Source: a virus. From it: a stretch of DNA of 64,000 bases. Of this stretch, positions 1 through 6,853 are shown piece after piece. Numbering within the stretch: position 1 is the first letter of the stretch; every line of letters begins with the position of its first letter. The stretch lies in IMG/VR virus record IMGVR_UViG_3300046517_001051, positions 1-64,000 of that record; one strand, given 5' to 3'. Made by a program: the position numbers and the translations under genes. The notes beneath the pieces were generated by a model. That model was not told where the DNA came from. It searched no databases and saw only the letters and a list, made by a program, of their open reading frames with translations.

Positions 1-108
1 CGCGACCAAACGGCGCGCAAACCCAGTCAGCACCGGGAGCAACTTCTTTGCGCGCCGGTCGATCATTAGCGCGCGGTGGGCGACTCGTGAGCGTTGCTTC
101 GCGTTCAT
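1..108 (-). CDS. Partial CDS, unknown (runs off left edge)
   Basis: An ATG at 108 opens a frame that has no stop down to base 1, so only 36 N-terminal residues are visible. They are strongly basic, beginning MNAKQRSRVAHRALMIDRR. The ATG overlaps the TGA of the preceding gene in an ATGA, the junction type used throughout this genome, which is the main support for it being real. Nothing in the visible part identifies a family. Confidence 0.6.
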   Translation of the reverse strand, partial: MNAKQRSRVAHRALMIDRRAKKLLPVLTGFARRLVA

Positions 109-341
109 GGCTGGAGGATCCTCCGGACGGCGTCGTGACCTCTCGCCGGAACCTCGACACCGTTGATTCGGAAGATCAGACGAGGGTCGATGATCTTCTG
201 GCCATAGACCATGTCGAACTCGTAGCGCACGACCTTGCTTGGCTGCTCGACGACCTTGGCCGGCGCCGGCATCGGGAGGTGGCGGGCGAGGCCGAGCACG
301 GCGCCGGCGAGGCACGAGGACAAGAAGCTGCGGCGGTTCAC
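105..341 (-). CDS. Small protein with Tat-like signal peptide
   Basis: 78 residues from a GTG at 341, preceded by AGGTGG six bases upstream. A further in-frame GTG at 371 has a poorer ribosome site. The N-terminus reads MNRRSFLSSCLAGAVLGLA: a twin arginine followed by a hydrophobic stretch, as in Tat export signals, then a mature part of about 55 residues. A Cys at residue 9 lies inside the hydrophobic part. It could be exported or membrane-inserted in the host; the role is unknown. It sits in a run of small envelope-type genes (678-854 membrane protein, 1451-1945 lipoprotein), which suggests lysis or host-envelope work, but that is inference. Confidence 0.6.
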   Translation of the reverse strand: MNRRSFLSSCLAGAVLGLARHLPMPAPAKVVEQPSKVVRYEFDMVYGQKIIDPRLIFRINGVEVPARGHDAVRRILQP

Positions 342-384
342 TTGGTACCACCTGGAGTTGGTGGGAACCACTTCTCGGCCGGGG

Positions 385-681
385 TCACGGGTGCAAGACT
401 CGCATTAGATCGTGCATCGTCATCGTCGCCACGTCCTGTCCATCGGGGTCCCTATCACCAAGAGGACACTCATGGTATTTGCCGTTCATCAACAACGATC
501 GCAGACTCGCATAGCTAGGGCCCGGTCGATTTACGAACAAGAATGCATCCTTGATGTCAATCTGGACGAGCCGATAGCGAAGCCGATCGCGAGTTAGCGC
601 CAATTCGCGATCATGTAGTGCTGCATCGGCATCTGCCTTCCGCTTGGCGGCGACAGACCATGGCCAATGAAGAAAGCTCAT
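385..681 (-). CDS. Hypothetical protein, 98 aa
   Basis: The ATG at 681 overlaps the stop of the small membrane-protein gene (ATGA) and follows GGAGAG. The N-terminal half is a charged helix rich in Arg, Asp and Ala; the C-terminal half carries no motif I recognise. No membrane segment or Cys cluster is present. Function unknown. Confidence 0.65.
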   Translation of the reverse strand: MSFLHWPWSVAAKRKADADAALHDRELALTRDRLRYRLVQIDIKDAFLFVNRPGPSYASLRSLLMNGKYHECPLGDRDPDGQDVATMTMHDLMRVLHP

Positions 682-854
682 TGGCGTCTCTCCGCGCGCC
701 GAGACCAGAGGTCCCAGAACAGGTAGCCGGCGATGCTCGCGATCAGCAGTGCGATCGCAAACTGGGTCGCGAGAGGCAACGGCACATCCTGCTGCGCGAC
801 TTGCGCCGCGTGCCGGCTGGCGGCGTGCATGATCCATGTAGTTCCGAATGGCAT
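678..854 (-). CDS. Small membrane protein, holin candidate
   Basis: 58 residues from an ATG at 854. A single membrane helix spans about residues 26-48 (core LATQFAIALLIASIAGYLF), followed by a basic tail SRRAERRQ. Size, one helix and a positive C-terminus fit a holin or another phage inner-membrane protein. It fills the gap between the genes at 385 and 857 exactly (ATGA overlap downstream, two bases upstream), which argues that it is a real gene. No endolysin is seen beside it, so the holin role is only a guess. Confidence 0.55.
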   Translation of the reverse strand: MPFGTTWIMHAASRHAAQVAQQDVPLPLATQFAIALLIASIAGYLFWDLWSRRAERRQ

Positions 855-856
855 GG

Positions 857-1246
857 CTATGGCGTCGGCACCGGCGCGGCCGGCGAGCCCAGCGCGTTGA
901 GCTGCGCGACCACGGCGGTGAGGTGGGCCACCGCGTCCGCCGTCTGCTGCGGCGTGAGGCCGGTCGCCAGCTGAGCGGTGAGGCTGTCGATCGTCGCCTG
1001 GAGCGATGCGGCCGTGCTCGCGGCGGACGCCACGATGGTGGCGACGCGGGCCGTCGCGGCGTCGAGGGAGGTGAGGGCTACGTTGATGTCGTCTTGTGCG
1101 GTCATGGGGTCACTCGTACTGGTGGTAGTGGTGGGTGGAAAGAGGAAAGGGTCTCGGATGCCGTTGAGGACGTGGACGGACTGACGGATGCGCCACGCAA
1201 TCATCGCGTCGCGCTGGTGGAGGAGGGTAGTGGCTACGTCCTGCAC
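857..1246 (-). CDS. Ala-rich helical protein
   Basis: 129 residues from a GTG at 1246 with CGGGAG just upstream. The ATG at 1105 has a weaker site and would leave an unexplained gap, although codon usage stays typical upstream of it. Residues 1-33 are mixed helix, then a Pro/Thr/Ser linker (PPTTTTSTSDP), then a long Ala/Thr helix with heptad-like spacing (about 48-115) and a Pro-rich end. It overlaps the preceding gene by 13 bp. The helix-linker-helix form resembles small structural or trimerising phage proteins, but I cannot name a family. Confidence 0.6.
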   Translation of the reverse strand: MQDVATTLLHQRDAMIAWRIRQSVHVLNGIRDPFLFPPTTTTSTSDPMTAQDDINVALTSLDAATARVATIVASAASTAASLQATIDSLTAQLATGLTPQQTADAVAHLTAVVAQLNALGSPAAPVPTP

Positions 1247-1446
1247 GACTGCTCCCGGAGCTGCTGCTGCTCGCGGCCCGCCTTGAGTGCCTTCAGGAAC
1301 AGTTCGCGGATCAGCGGCGGCGCCTCGATCGTCACGCGGTAGCCCATGAATCGTCCGTGGTGGACGTCCTTCGACTTCTTGGCGTCTCGTCCCATGCCGA
1401 ACATCTCCATGAACGTGTCGGCCAGCTCGTCGCGCGCGGTCTGCAT
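1234..1446 (-). CDS. Hypothetical protein, 70 aa
   Basis: A short, charged, mostly helical protein starting MQTARDELADTFMEMFGMG from an ATG at 1446. It begins four bases after the lipoprotein gene and overlaps the next gene by 13 bp. No motif, membrane segment or Cys pair. Function unknown. Confidence 0.55.
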   Translation of the reverse strand: MQTARDELADTFMEMFGMGRDAKKSKDVHHGRFMGYRVTIEAPPLIRELFLKALKAGREQQQLREQSCRT

Positions 1447-1450
1447 CTCT

Positions 1451-1945
1451 TCACGCGGCCTTCGCGACGGCGCTGATCGCGTCCGGGGTCTTCATGACGG
1501 CCGGCGTCACGGGGCCACGGTGGAGCTGCGTGCCGCTCATCGCGGCAAGCGCCGTCCCGCCGTCGTGGGCGAGCATGTCCGTCTGCGTCGGGATCTTCGC
1601 CACGACGGCCGTCATGTCCGCGGCGCTCTGCGCCTTCACGGCGGCGAAGTCCGCGACGTGCTGCAGCTGCATGTCGTGGATCTTCTGCGGCAGCGTCGCG
1701 AGGCTCGTGATCGTGTCGCCGGCGAGGTGCACCCAGCCGAGGATGCCGGCCGCCGCGCCCGGATCGATCGTGCGCGTCGCGACGAGCGAGTTGATGCCTG
1801 CGTCGACGGCCGCGACCGTGCCGGCTGCCGCGCCGGCAATACCGGCAGGCGGCGCCGCGCAACCGTGCAACATCAGCGTCGCGCCGAAGAACAGCAGCAG
1901 GAGGTAGAACGTCTTGTGCGTGATGCGATACCTGAAGTCGGTCAT
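1451..1945 (-). CDS. Lipoprotein
   Basis: 164 residues from an ATG at 1945 with GAGG upstream. The N-terminus is a lipoprotein signal: basic start (MTDFRYRITHK), hydrophobic core, then a lipobox L-H-G-C with the lipidated Cys at residue 29. The mature part is rich in Ala, Thr and Gly and should sit in the periplasm, anchored to a membrane. Phage lipoproteins include outer-membrane spanins and superinfection-exclusion proteins. This one is longer than usual o-spanins, and the only i-spanin-like candidate is far away (45655-46059), so I leave the role open. Confidence 0.7.
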   Translation of the reverse strand: MTDFRYRITHKTFYLLLLFFGATLMLHGCAAPPAGIAGAAAGTVAAVDAGINSLVATRTIDPGAAAGILGWVHLAGDTITSLATLPQKIHDMQLQHVADFAAVKAQSAADMTAVVAKIPTQTDMLAHDGGTALAAMSGTQLHRGPVTPAVMKTPDAISAVAKAA

Positions 1946-2132
1946 GGAGCCTCGTGAGGGGTGAGTGAGTGGGAGTGGATCGCGTGTTTCATGCGAGCGA
2001 GGGCTGCCCCATCCCTTAGTTGGATCAACATCAACATCAACGAAATGCGTTCTCAGCAAACAGGAGGAACATCTTTCAGGCTGGCCCTGCCGGCCCGCGG
2101 GATCTCCCCGCGTACCATGCGCGTCCGTTGTA
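1946..2132. other. Intergenic region with a small hairpin
   Basis: 187 bases between two genes without a plausible coding frame. On the minus strand it contains a 5-bp hairpin at 2097-2111 (GCGGG/CCCGC, loop GAGAT) with no T-run, and repeated TTGATG units near 2029-2045. I see no convincing -10/-35 pair. Confidence 0.4.
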
Positions 2133-2627
2133 TCACAGGAACTTCTCGTCAGCAGCGGTGCGCGCGATCGGCGCGCGGCCCCCGCCGAATGGCATCTGGA
2201 TCAAGCTCAGCGCGGCGAGCATCCGCGCGCGCAGCGCCGGGTCCGTTGTCAGCAGCTGCTCGTCAAGCACACGACCCACCTCCGACAGCACCCACGCGAA
2301 CGCCTCGCTGGCGATCGCCGCCCCGTTCGCCTCGCGCACCTTCTGCGACTTCGAGACCATCTCGGCGATCGAGCAGAGACCGTCTTGTATCGCGCCCTCG
2401 ATTGCCACACGAGCAGATTCCGCCTCGGGCGTGTCGGACTGCAGCGCGAGGTCGTAGATCTTCGTCAGCCGCACGAGGATGGCGCGGCTGAGGTCGATCT
2501 CATAGTCGAGCGAGTGGCGATCTACACCCAGGCCCTCGACCCGCTCCATCAGCGACGCGAACTTCCCGCTGAGACCCTGCGTGTAGGGGCTCCGCGGTGC
2601 GCGGGGTGCGATGATGACCTCAGTCAA
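2133..2627 (-). CDS. Helical hypothetical protein, 164 aa
   Basis: Starts at a TTG (2627) with GGAG eight bases upstream. The protein is predominantly helical and acidic in the middle, with a well-formed C-terminus and normal codon use. No enzymatic motif, membrane helix or Cys cluster. Such size and composition occur in small terminase and other DNA-packaging proteins, but there is no specific support. Function unknown. Confidence 0.6.
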   Translation of the reverse strand: MTEVIIAPRAPRSPYTQGLSGKFASLMERVEGLGVDRHSLDYEIDLSRAILVRLTKIYDLALQSDTPEAESARVAIEGAIQDGLCSIAEMVSKSQKVREANGAAIASEAFAWVLSEVGRVLDEQLLTTDPALRARMLAALSLIQMPFGGGRAPIARTAADEKFL

Positions 2628-2647
2628 GGTAGCGCTCCACTATACCG

Positions 2648-3382
2648 TCACTCTGGGTTCTGCGGCGCCCACGAAATGTCGTAGTCATCTGCCAGCGGCC
2701 GAGCATCTTCTGGCTCATCCGGCATGTCGATGCGACGAGACTTGTGCTTCCCGTGACGAAGTGACGTCGGCTTCACGATGATCGGGATCTCCTCGTCCAT
2801 CACGTTGAGGTAGTATGGCGGGTCCTCGATGAATGACTCGTCCCTGTCACGATCTGGCGTGATGACACTGTCGTCGTGGTAGAGGAATGGAGTCCGAGTC
2901 TTCCCACGCATGAAGTCGCCAAACGGCCTCCACGCCTCCATCATCTTGTTGAAGCCCTTGTAGCCTTCCTTCCAGAGCTGCTTCAGGACGATCATCAGCC
3001 GCTCGGCCGTGCGCCAGTTGACACGGTCCTGCATCTCCATCTTGAACATGTTCGATGGCGCGCAGCCCATTCTCTCGGCGAGCATCGTCAGCGTCACCTT
3101 TGGTCGCAGCATCTTGCGCCAGCGACCAATTTGCCCTCTCCCGAACAAGACCTTGCGCGGGTGGCCAATCTTCTTGCAGCTCTGGCAGATGACCCTGTCG
3201 CCATAGTACTTCGACATGGCGCTCGGCTGCCGCTGGTGCAGGCACCACGCACAGCGCGGCACCGTTGCTTCATAGATCGGCTCCCGCGAGTAGGGGATCT
3301 GGTCCTCCCACTCACGGATCTTCTCCCGCTGCTCAGCGGGTGCGTCGTACATCGCACGCTTGGCGTTCTTGTAGTGATTCAT
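2648..3382 (-). CDS. Zinc-finger / HTH DNA-binding protein
   Basis: 244 residues from an ATG at 3382 that overlaps the preceding TGA (ATGA). Two Cys pairs (CAWC at about 44-47 and CQSC at about 67-70) form a likely zinc finger. A helix-turn-helix-like stretch follows at about 97-140 (LTMLAERMGCAPSNMFKME), then a long charged C-terminus. A sequence-specific DNA-binding regulator fits this order. It directly follows another Cys-rich gene and lies beside the inverted-repeat region at 3712-3914, which could be its target; that is inference. Confidence 0.6.
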   Translation of the reverse strand: MNHYKNAKRAMYDAPAEQREKIREWEDQIPYSREPIYEATVPRCAWCLHQRQPSAMSKYYGDRVICQSCKKIGHPRKVLFGRGQIGRWRKMLRPKVTLTMLAERMGCAPSNMFKMEMQDRVNWRTAERLMIVLKQLWKEGYKGFNKMMEAWRPFGDFMRGKTRTPFLYHDDSVITPDRDRDESFIEDPPYYLNVMDEEIPIIVKPTSLRHGKHKSRRIDMPDEPEDARPLADDYDISWAPQNPE

Positions 3383-3627
3383 CGCGTCGCTCCTCTGCGC
3401 TTCTCGCACTGCCTGTGCGTCTTCATGCAACCGATGGAGCAGAATAGGTCGAAGAGTCTCTCTGGCTCGGTGTGGCTGCCGTCGTCGAGTTCGAGTTGCG
3501 AGTAGTATGCGAAGAGGTGACGCCGATCTACACAGCCGCACCACTGGCACGTCTCTCCTTGCGTCACGCGCACCGTCTCTCGAAGGATCGACTCACGAGT
3601 GAATGCGTTTCGAGAAACCTCTTTCAT
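3379..3627 (-). CDS. Small Cys-rich zinc-binding protein
   Basis: 82 residues from an ATG at 3627. Cys positions CQWCGC (about 27-32) and FCSIGC (about 62-67) give two pairs suited to one zinc. It is the first gene downstream of the inverted-repeat region, so any leftward promoter there would drive it. The stop overlaps the next start in an ATGA. Function unknown, probably protein or nucleic-acid binding. Confidence 0.6.
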   Translation of the reverse strand: MKEVSRNAFTRESILRETVRVTQGETCQWCGCVDRRHLFAYYSQLELDDGSHTEPERLFDLFCSIGCMKTHRQCEKRRGATR

Positions 3628-3711
3628 GAGTTGGCGACCTCCTTGCCCTCCCGGAAGAAACGAGTCATCGGTGGATTCAGCAGCACAGGTTAGGGTTTCG
3701 TTAGGGAAAAA

Positions 3712-3739
3712 CAGCTCTTTTTATACTAGATAACGGGGC
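3712..3739 (+). repeat. Inverted repeat, left arm (28 bp)
   Basis: Begins CAGCTCTTTTTATACTAGAT and ends AACGGGGC. It is the exact reverse complement of 3887-3914; the match stops abruptly at both ends. Confidence 0.9.
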
Positions 3740-3886
3740 TCGTTCGACGTAGTCCTGCACCCAGAGACCTCTCTCTCTCGTGATCCCTCTCTATCTCTCT
3801 CTCTCTCTCTTTCTCAAAAATCCCAGAGAGATAGATAGATAGATAGATTTAGAGAGAGAGGGGGTTACCGCACCGGTAGGAAGCGG

Positions 3887-3914
3887 GCCCCGTTATCTAG
3901 TATAAAAAGAGCTG
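3887..3914 (-). repeat. Inverted repeat, right arm (28 bp)
   Basis: Read on the minus strand this arm has the same 28 bases as the left arm, including TTTTTATACT. In this orientation its TATACT would direct transcription towards the gene starting at 3627. Confidence 0.9.
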
Positions 3915-3937
3915 ATTTTTCGCCTCCGTCTTCAGCC

Positions 3938-4327
3938 CTAACTCCTTACCTCTAAACGACTTACGTCGATTCCCCGGTAATACCATATCAGCTCCTCAAC
4001 TTTATCCTTTTCAATCTTCAGCTCCCTCGCAACCCCGTTCACAGCCGGAATCGACCTCGCAACCATTGTGCGACGGTCCGCAGAGAGTCGCAGGACCGCG
4101 ACAGGCTCGCCAGCATCCGCGAGTCGCTGCATGACGATGCGCTGGATCGTGCTGACCTCGCCATCAGCCATCTTCAACTCGATCCAACCTCTGCCATCGC
4201 GATGAGCGAAGTAGAGATCTGGCCACCCCGCCTCTTGCGTTGCGTGACCATGGATAGAGAACACCGCAGCGCCGCGTGCCTTCAGCGCAGCCTTCAGCTC
4301 CGCCTTCCACGCCGCTTCATTCTTCAT
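3938..4327 (-). CDS. VRR-NUC domain nuclease
   Basis: 129 residues from an ATG at 4327, overlapping the sigma-factor gene by 11 bp. The middle carries the PD-(D/E)XK nuclease pattern of the VRR-NUC family: WPDLYF (about 40-45), then IELK (about 54-57), then a downstream Gln in the STIQRIVMQRL helix. Stand-alone VRR-NUC proteins are common in phages and cut branched or structured DNA, such as replication or recombination intermediates; that role is taken from the family. It is the last gene before the inverted-repeat region. Confidence 0.75.
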   Translation of the reverse strand: MKNEAAWKAELKAALKARGAAVFSIHGHATQEAGWPDLYFAHRDGRGWIELKMADGEVSTIQRIVMQRLADAGEPVAVLRLSADRRTMVARSIPAVNGVARELKIEKDKVEELIWYYRGIDVSRLEVRS

Positions 4328-5072
4328 TGCCGTTCCTCGCAGAGAGCAACAACCACCGCATCTCGTGCTTCGCTTCCTCAGCGATCTGGCAGGCACGCTG
4401 GCGGGAGATGCATTCCGCCTTCGCGATCTCGCGGCCGACTTCAGCGTCGACGACGATCCTGCGCAGGATCCGCAACATCCGCGCGCCACTCTCCGAAGCG
4501 CCGAGAGTTCCCTCAGCAGCAGTGAGCCACTCCTCATCCTCGTGAGCCTCCGCCTCACAACGGTGCGGCGTTGGAGCAGGAACGACGTCACCGAGGGGAC
4601 GCGCGACAGCCGGGCTCACATCCGCGTCGAGGCTCGCATGAGTCACCGTCGCTCCCCGCTTCGCCCGTCCACAGAACTTCGTCGCCCAGCCAACGGCGAA
4701 GCAGGCATTGGCATAGAGCCAGCTCGCGAGCGCAGAGTCCTTCGACTCGTCGAACGTCCGGAGGCCGCGGATGAGTCCGATGAGCGCCACCTGGACGACG
4801 TCGTCGAGGTCGTAGCCGGCCGAGCGCAGGACGCGGTTGAAACGGCGCCGGGCGACGACTACGGCTAGACCGTAATTGACTCGGACGAGCGCCTCCTCGT
4901 CCTCGACGGGCCGGGCCGGGATCAGGGAGCCGGCCCAGTCCATCCGGACGACCGCTCCGCCCGCGGGGAGGGGCCGCCCCGGCCCGATCGACTCGGGGGC
5001 CGGCCGGCGGGGGCCTCCCCTCTCCCGGGCGCCACTACGGGGCTCCGGCGGCGCCTCGGCGGGGCGACTCAT
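4317..5072 (-). CDS. RNA polymerase sigma-70-like factor
   Basis: 251 residues. After a Pro/Gly/Arg-rich N-terminus of about 60 residues there is a sigma region 2-like block: AGYDLDDVVQVALIGLIRGL, then ALASWLYANACFAVGWA. The C-terminal part (about 195-245) is helical and resembles a region 4 HTH (VGREIAKAECISRQRACQIA). It would bind host core RNA polymerase and redirect it to phage promoters. The ATG overlaps the preceding TGA. The presence of a phage sigma factor may explain why promoter regions in this genome lack clear host-type -35 elements. Confidence 0.75.
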   Translation of the reverse strand: MSRPAEAPPEPRSGARERGGPRRPAPESIGPGRPLPAGGAVVRMDWAGSLIPARPVEDEEALVRVNYGLAVVVARRRFNRVLRSAGYDLDDVVQVALIGLIRGLRTFDESKDSALASWLYANACFAVGWATKFCGRAKRGATVTHASLDADVSPAVARPLGDVVPAPTPHRCEAEAHEDEEWLTAAEGTLGASESGARMLRILRRIVVDAEVGREIAKAECISRQRACQIAEEAKHEMRWLLLSARNGNEE

Positions 5073-5380
5073 GGGCGAGCGATCGGCGGGAGGGCCGCAA
5101 GCGACTCAGCAACGCCGGGCTCTTGGAGCGCGAGGGCGGAGCAGGCTTTCGCCCACGCCGTCGCACCGAGCGGCGCCATCCCTGAGTAGCCGATGCCGCG
5201 GTGAGGACGGCCCGCGCCATCCGTCACGAGCACCTCAGCGATCCAATCACCGATGCTGGTCGGGTGTGCGTAGAACCTCGTCCTTGCCTCGCAACCCCAG
5301 CGTCGCGACGCCCAGATCTGGGCCGTCTGCTCGTTCATGTCGGGGCGGATGCCGCCGACGATCGAGTCGGCGGGGCTCAC
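5069..5380 (-). CDS. Hypothetical protein, 103 aa
   Basis: GTG start at 5380 in a GTGA overlap with the preceding gene. A mixed alpha/beta protein with a Trp- and Gly-rich middle. No recognised domain. Co-transcribed with the sigma factor that follows. Confidence 0.6.
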   Translation of the reverse strand: MSPADSIVGGIRPDMNEQTAQIWASRRWGCEARTRFYAHPTSIGDWIAEVLVTDGAGRPHRGIGYSGMAPLGATAWAKACSALALQEPGVAESLAALPPIARP

Positions 5381-5568
5381 AGCGTCTTCTCCCGGAGCAG
5401 GGCGCGGATGCCGGCAGCTTGGGCTTCGAGCAGCGCCGCCTCCGCGCGCTCGACGGTCGGGAACGCCGTGGAGCGCATCATGTCGGGATAGTGGACGACG
5501 CGGCCCTCAGCGAGCGCCAGGCGCCAGTCCGCGCGAATCTTCCGCGTTGCTCCCTTCTGGCTCTTCAT
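5377..5568 (-). CDS. Hypothetical protein, 63 aa
   Basis: ATG at 5568 overlaps the preceding TGA (ATGA). Basic N-terminus (MKSQKGATRKIRADWRLA) followed by a helical Ala/Glu-rich C-terminus. The general plan (short beta part, then an AEAALLEAQ helix) recalls the 62-residue protein at 39918-40106, which also reads GRVVAYG where this one reads GRVVHYP. The two may be distant paralogues. Confidence 0.55.
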   Translation of the reverse strand: MKSQKGATRKIRADWRLALAEGRVVHYPDMMRSTAFPTVERAEAALLEAQAAGIRALLREKTL

Positions 5569-5801
5569 GACACATCTTCTTTCTGGACGTCGTGACCCCA
5601 AATCTTGAGTTCCCGGTTCCAAGCCAGAACCGTTTCGGCCTTTGGGAAGGCAGTCACCTGATGGTCCCGGCAGCCCAGAGTCCAATACTTGAACCCGGAG
5701 ACCGAGGTGATCGCCTTCACCGAGGGATAGCGACCGCAGACCGAGCACCTCTTGGCGCGTGAAGAACGCTTTGCTTGCTTGGTTGCCATGCGGCTCTTCA
5801 C
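5565..5801 (-). CDS. Zinc-ribbon protein, Lar-like
   Basis: 78 residues from a GTG at 5801 (GTGA overlap); an ATG at 5789 is possible. The layout is CSVCG (about 22-26), an aromatic beta part, a single Cys with GCRDH, and a final AETVLAWNRELK helix. CxxC...C plus a terminal WNxR-type helix resembles the Lar restriction-alleviation family. One expected Cys is replaced by His. Lar proteins modulate type I restriction; here this is inference from a weak motif. Confidence 0.5.
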   Translation of the reverse strand: MKSRMATKQAKRSSRAKRCSVCGRYPSVKAITSVSGFKYWTLGCRDHQVTAFPKAETVLAWNRELKIWGHDVQKEDVS

Positions 5802-6067
5802 GACGCACCGCCTTCGGGCTTCTCGTCGGCCCATGGCGTCCCGCCCAGTGCTCGGATCTTCTCGCGCAGTGCGACGCACTCCGCAGCAAGCTTCCCGTCG
5901 GGATCGCCATAGTCGCTGATCTCGTTCTCGATACCCCCGAGTTCGTAGCATTCGGCGCAGGCGCCGACGTCCGCGCCATCAGCGCCCGTCTTCCGGGTCA
6001 ACCGGCCGCAGCAACGGCAGGTGTAGCAGCCTGAGCCGCGGGCGAAGCGATTGGAAGGGGCGCTCAC
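5798..6067 (-). CDS. Zinc-ribbon hypothetical protein
   Basis: 89 residues from a GTG at 6067 (GTGA). The N-terminal half holds CYTCRCC and CAEC, giving at least two Cys pairs for a zinc ribbon. The C-terminal half is charged and helical. Function unknown. Confidence 0.55.
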   Translation of the reverse strand: MSAPSNRFARGSGCYTCRCCGRLTRKTGADGADVGACAECYELGGIENEISDYGDPDGKLAAECVALREKIRALGGTPWADEKPEGGAS

Positions 6068-6330
6068 AGCTCACCTCCGATCTTCGCGAGCAGCTCGCGG
6101 ACCTCGTCCAGCTCCGAGTTCGTCATCGTCTTCGACCAGCGGGCGCCGCCCGTGCAGCGCTCAACGAGGTCGACGGCCGCGTCGAACCACTCCGGCGCTC
6201 CGGCCGCGGAGTTCTCCGGGCCGGCCTCGCCGACGACGCCATCAATGGCGATCGCGAGGGCGTTGTGGCGGAGGCGCTCGATGTTGACTTCCATCTTCGA
6301 GACCCAGATCGTGGCGGCGGTAAGTTTCAC
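6064..6330 (-). CDS. Hypothetical protein, 88 aa
   Basis: GTG start at 6330 in a GTGA overlap. Acidic and helical, with the ending LDEVRELLAKIGGEL. One Cys, no motif. Function unknown. Confidence 0.55.
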   Translation of the reverse strand: MKLTAATIWVSKMEVNIERLRHNALAIAIDGVVGEAGPENSAAGAPEWFDAAVDLVERCTGGARWSKTMTNSELDEVRELLAKIGGEL

Positions 6331-6725
6331 AGTGCCACCTCCTTCGTCACCTGCGCCGTCGTCCGAGCGAGATCCGTCACCGCGCCGACGATCATCGAGT
6401 CGATCTGGGCCGTCAGGTCGTTGAAGCCGCGGACGAAGTCAGCGAGCATCCGGCCGGCCTCATCGCGGATTCGCTGCTGGGTCGCGTTGCGGAGGTAGGC
6501 GCTGCGCTCGGCGTCGTAGTCGCCCTCGGCGAGCCGGGTCTCGGTCCGAGCGATCTCCTTCGTCATGTCGGCGACGATGATCGCGCGAATCGCGGAGCGG
6601 ACCGACATCTCCGAGAGGTCGTTGTTGATCACGGAGGCGACCTCGCGCGCGCGGCGCTCGGCGAGGTAGAGGTTCTGGGTCTTCTCGGCGGCCAGAGCGA
6701 GCAGCAGGTTCACGTTCGTCGTCAT
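6327..6725 (-). CDS. Helical hypothetical protein, first gene of its unit
   Basis: 132 residues, almost entirely helical and rich in Ala, Arg and Glu. The ATG at 6725 follows ACAGGA, a ribosome site that recurs before first genes in this genome. It directly follows the control region 6726-6853, so it is likely the first gene of a unit running to the sigma factor and nuclease. No known domain. Confidence 0.65.
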   Translation of the reverse strand: MTTNVNLLLALAAEKTQNLYLAERRAREVASVINNDLSEMSVRSAIRAIIVADMTKEIARTETRLAEGDYDAERSAYLRNATQQRIRDEAGRMLADFVRGFNDLTAQIDSMIVGAVTDLARTTAQVTKEVAL

Positions 6726-6853
6726 GTTTAGTTTCCTGTAAAGGGAGCGTCGCGGGGTCAGCCGCAACGAGGACAACGCTACCCTATCGGCCGGAAAACG
6801 CTACCTCTTTCCAAGAAAAACTTTGTAGACCTAACTCGACTTAGATCAACGAC
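6726..6853 (-). promoter_or_regulatory. Control region shared with 40316-40440
   Basis: 128 non-coding bases upstream of the 6725 gene. The segment 6772-6822 matches 40370-40420 in order and spacing: GACAACGcTACC, TATCGGCC/GATCGGCT, GGAAAACGCTA, then CCAAGAAA and CTTTGTAG-like elements. On the minus strand two copies of TAGCGTT occur about 22 bases apart. Such a doubled element before an operon start suggests a promoter with a paired operator, possibly read by the phage sigma factor. No host-like -35/-10 pair is evident. Confidence 0.55.

Larger units (their letters stand above)
3628..3937. promoter_or_regulatory. Non-coding control region with large inverted repeat
   Basis: A 310-base stretch without a gene. 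It holds a perfect 28-bp inverted repeat (3712-3739 and 3887-3914) enclosing a CT-rich tract (about 3769-3815) followed by a GA/GATA tract (about 3823-3864). Those tracts can pair with each other, so the whole block can fold into one long imperfect hairpin or cruciform. Each arm contains TATACT, a good -10 hexamer, but without a matching -35. A control region, origin or packaging signal are all possible. Confidence 0.6.

Noticed and set aside
2648-3382. HTH protein as a lysogeny repressor
   Set aside because: It also has a zinc finger, there is no integrase or divergent promoter pair of the usual kind, and all genes run in one direction.
3769-3864. CT and GATA repeats considered as a CRISPR-like array
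   Set aside because: Units are 2-4 bases with no spacers; this is low-complexity sequence inside an inverted repeat.
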